64,000 nucleotides of DNA from Acidovorax sp. NO-1 (GTDB lineage: Bacteria; Pseudomonadota; Gammaproteobacteria; Burkholderiales; Burkholderiaceae_C). Each line of letters starts with the position of its first letter. Within the stretch, counting starts at the first letter, position 1. Position numbers and translations under genes: made by a program. The stretch covers positions 62,001 to 126,000 of the forward strand of contig NZ_AGTS01000036.1 of assembly GCF_000238595.1 (NCBI RefSeq). Reading direction: 5' to 3'. The notes beneath the pieces are model-generated. The model was not told the origin of the DNA, ran no database searches, and worked only from the letters and a program-made list of their open reading frames with translations. Shown here one piece after another: positions 61,416-64,000 of this stretch.

Positions 61416-62357
61416 ATGATCGACCGCGCCGCCATTGCCGCCGCCCGCCGCCAACTGGCCACCCAGCCCGACTTTCTGCGCACCACACCGCTGATGCGCC
61501 TTTCCGGTAAGTCCTTGGGCGTGGGCTGTGCCGAGGTCTGGCTCAAGCTGGAGCACCTGCAGGTGGGCGGCAGCTTCAAGGCGCGTGGCATGTTGTACCG
61601 CCTGCTGGCCAACCCGGTGCCCGAGAGCGGCGTGATCATTGCCTCCGGCGGCAACGCCGGTATTGCCGTGGCAGCGGCTGCCCAGGCCTTGGGCGTGCGC
61701 TGCGAGGTGTTTGTGCCCGAGGTGTCGCCCGAAGCCAAGCGCGCCCGCCTGCGCGCCCTGGGGGCTGAGGTGGTCGTCACCGGCGCAGCGTATTCCCAAG
61801 CCTTTGAAGCCTGCGTGGCCCGCCAGAAGGCCACGGGCGCATTGCAGGCCCATGCTTACGACCAGCCCGAAGTGGTGGCAGGCGCGGGCACGCTGGCGTT
61901 GGAGATGGAAGAGCAGGGCGGACGCCTGCCCGACACGGTGCTGGTTAGCGTGGGCGGTGGCGGCCTCATTGGGGGTGTGGCAGCGTGGGTGGAAAGCCGC
62001 GCCCATGTGGTCGCACTGGAGCCCGAACGCGCGCCCACCCTGCACGCCGCGCGCGCTGCGGGCCAGCCGGTGGATGTGGATGTGGGCGGCGTGGCCGCTG
62101 ATTCGCTCGGCGCCCGCCGCATCGGTGCGATTTGCTGGGAAGTGAGCCAGCGCCATGTGCACGACGCGCTGCTGCTGCCCGACGATGCCATCCGCGCGGC
62201 CCAGCTGTGGCTGTGGAAGGAGCTGAAACTGGCCGTGGAACCCGCCGCCGCGCTGGGCTTGGCAGCTTTGCAGACCGGCGTGTACAAACCGCAGCCGCAG
62301 GAAACGGTGGCTCTGATTCTTTGCGGCGCCAACTTCGACCCCTGTACCCTCAACTGA
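61416..62357 (+). CDS. Threonine/serine dehydratase family PLP enzyme
   Basis: A fold-type II PLP enzyme of 313 residues with the PLP lysine in GGSFKARGM, the substrate Asn loop ASGGNAGIAVA and the glycine-rich phosphate site VSVGGGGLIGG. The final ILCGANFDP is family-typical. It lacks a C-terminal ACT domain, so it is like catabolic or unregulated dehydratases; serine, threonine or another hydroxyamino acid is the substrate. The ATG at 61416 gives the usual family N-terminus. Confidence 0.9.
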   Translation: MIDRAAIAAARRQLATQPDFLRTTPLMRLSGKSLGVGCAEVWLKLEHLQVGGSFKARGMLYRLLANPVPESGVIIASGGNAGIAVAAAAQALGVRCEVFVPEVSPEAKRARLRALGAEVVVTGAAYSQAFEACVARQKATGALQAHAYDQPEVVAGAGTLALEMEEQGGRLPDTVLVSVGGGGLIGGVAAWVESRAHVVALEPERAPTLHAARAAGQPVDVDVGGVAADSLGARRIGAICWEVSQRHVHDALLLPDDAIRAAQLWLWKELKLAVEPAAALGLAALQTGVYKPQPQETVALILCGANFDPCTLN

Positions 62358-62395
62358 GTCAGCTCACAGCGTCTGCAACTGGCGCTGCCTCACGC

Positions 62396-62477
62396 CAGTG
62401 CCCCCGCGCAAGGGCCGCCCCGCCGCGCTGGGGGCGTCCCCCTCGGGGGGAAGGCGCGAAGCGACTCAGGGGGGCCT
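62396..62477 (+). repeat. GC-rich intergenic repeat-like sequence before serS
   Basis: It contains CCCCCGCGC paired with GCGCTGGGGG, then CCCCCTCGGGGGG and AAGGCGCGAAGCGACTCAGG. I recall this block as common between genes in Comamonadaceae, but only one copy is seen in the window. It ends 11 bp before the serS ATG. Confidence 0.5.
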
Positions 62478-62479
62478 AA

Positions 62480-63805
<1,326 letters not shown>

Positions 63806-63842
63806 AATTCCTGCTAGAATCGCAGGCTTCGACACGAATGCA

Positions 63843-63933
<91 letters not shown>

Positions 63934-63938
63934 TATCC

Positions 63939-63977
63939 AAAGGGTTTGCTGCTATGAAAATAGAAGCAAACCCTTTC
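63939..63977 (+). terminator. Terminator after tRNA-Ser
   Basis: AAAGGGTTTGC and GCAAACCCTTT form an 11-bp stem around a 16-nt AT-rich loop; the T-run is short (TTTCTGG). Confidence 0.75.
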
Positions 63978-64000
63978 TGGTTTCCGGGCCTGCCTTCCGG

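Noticed and set aside
63939-63977. A twelfth copy of the interspersed repeat after tRNA-Ser
   Set aside because: The loop contains GCTATGAAAATAG, similar to one repeat lead, but the GCGCTT palindrome is absent; it is better explained as a terminator.

Overview
The window is high-GC, densely packed bacterial DNA. The gene set (PanB/PanC, NadA/B/C, BioADF, QueD/E, ScpA, DUF3460, an NAD-linked plus a periplasmic formate dehydrogenase, group II truncated globin) and the repeat types point to a betaproteobacterium of the Comamonadaceae, Acidovorax-like. The genus is an inference. Nothing looks like a prophage, plasmid, CRISPR array or rRNA.

Layout. 1-2,100: a partial ElaB/YqjD-type membrane protein, a BON lipoprotein and a zinc metallopeptidase. 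2,150-14,700: a cofactor island with panC-panB, nadC-nadA, a pabB-pabC fusion, an HpaF-like isomerase, panD-bioA-bioD-bioF and nadB-queE-queD, so that pantothenate, NAD, folate, biotin and queuosine genes lie together. 14,740-27,800: mixed housekeeping (scpA, a BamE-like lipoprotein, a SulP transporter, metG, a patatin, a membrane-anchored Mrr-like protein, apbC), an orphan IPTL-CTERM surface protein, a LysR regulator, and a TetR gene divergent from a DUF4345 gene with visible operators. 27,990-43,910: a formate island. A cytosolic NAD-linked formate dehydrogenase (fused FdsG-FdsB, then FdsA) is followed by DUF3305, DUF3306, a multi-cluster ferredoxin, a TorD-like chaperone, a TAT mini-protein, the periplasmic FdhA/FdhB, a small lipoprotein, cytochrome b FdhC, a small secreted protein and FdhD. 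44,060-63,980: a membrane C13 peptidase, a YbbP-type permease, a globin, LemA plus an M48 protease, UspA plus SulP, a disrupted nucleotidase, radC-esterase-smr, slpA-ispH, a CBS protein, a threonine dehydratase, serS and tRNA-Ser.

Two repeat systems stand out. First, an interspersed short palindromic repeat of about 60 bp occurs at least 11 times. Three copies lie inside genes and are translated in frame: one exactly at the FdsG-FdsB fusion joint, one in FdsA, and a diverged one in the MetG linker. Second, two copies of a non-coding element of about 270 bp lie at 53,856-54,125 and 58,660-58,926. They share architecture (terminal inverted repeats, two long stems, and a conserved core hairpin with a CGGR loop), while most arm sequences differ and pairing is kept. 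One copy splits a nucleotidase gene; the other sits between a -10-like hexamer and the start of slpA. This element family is the best candidate here for something undescribed.
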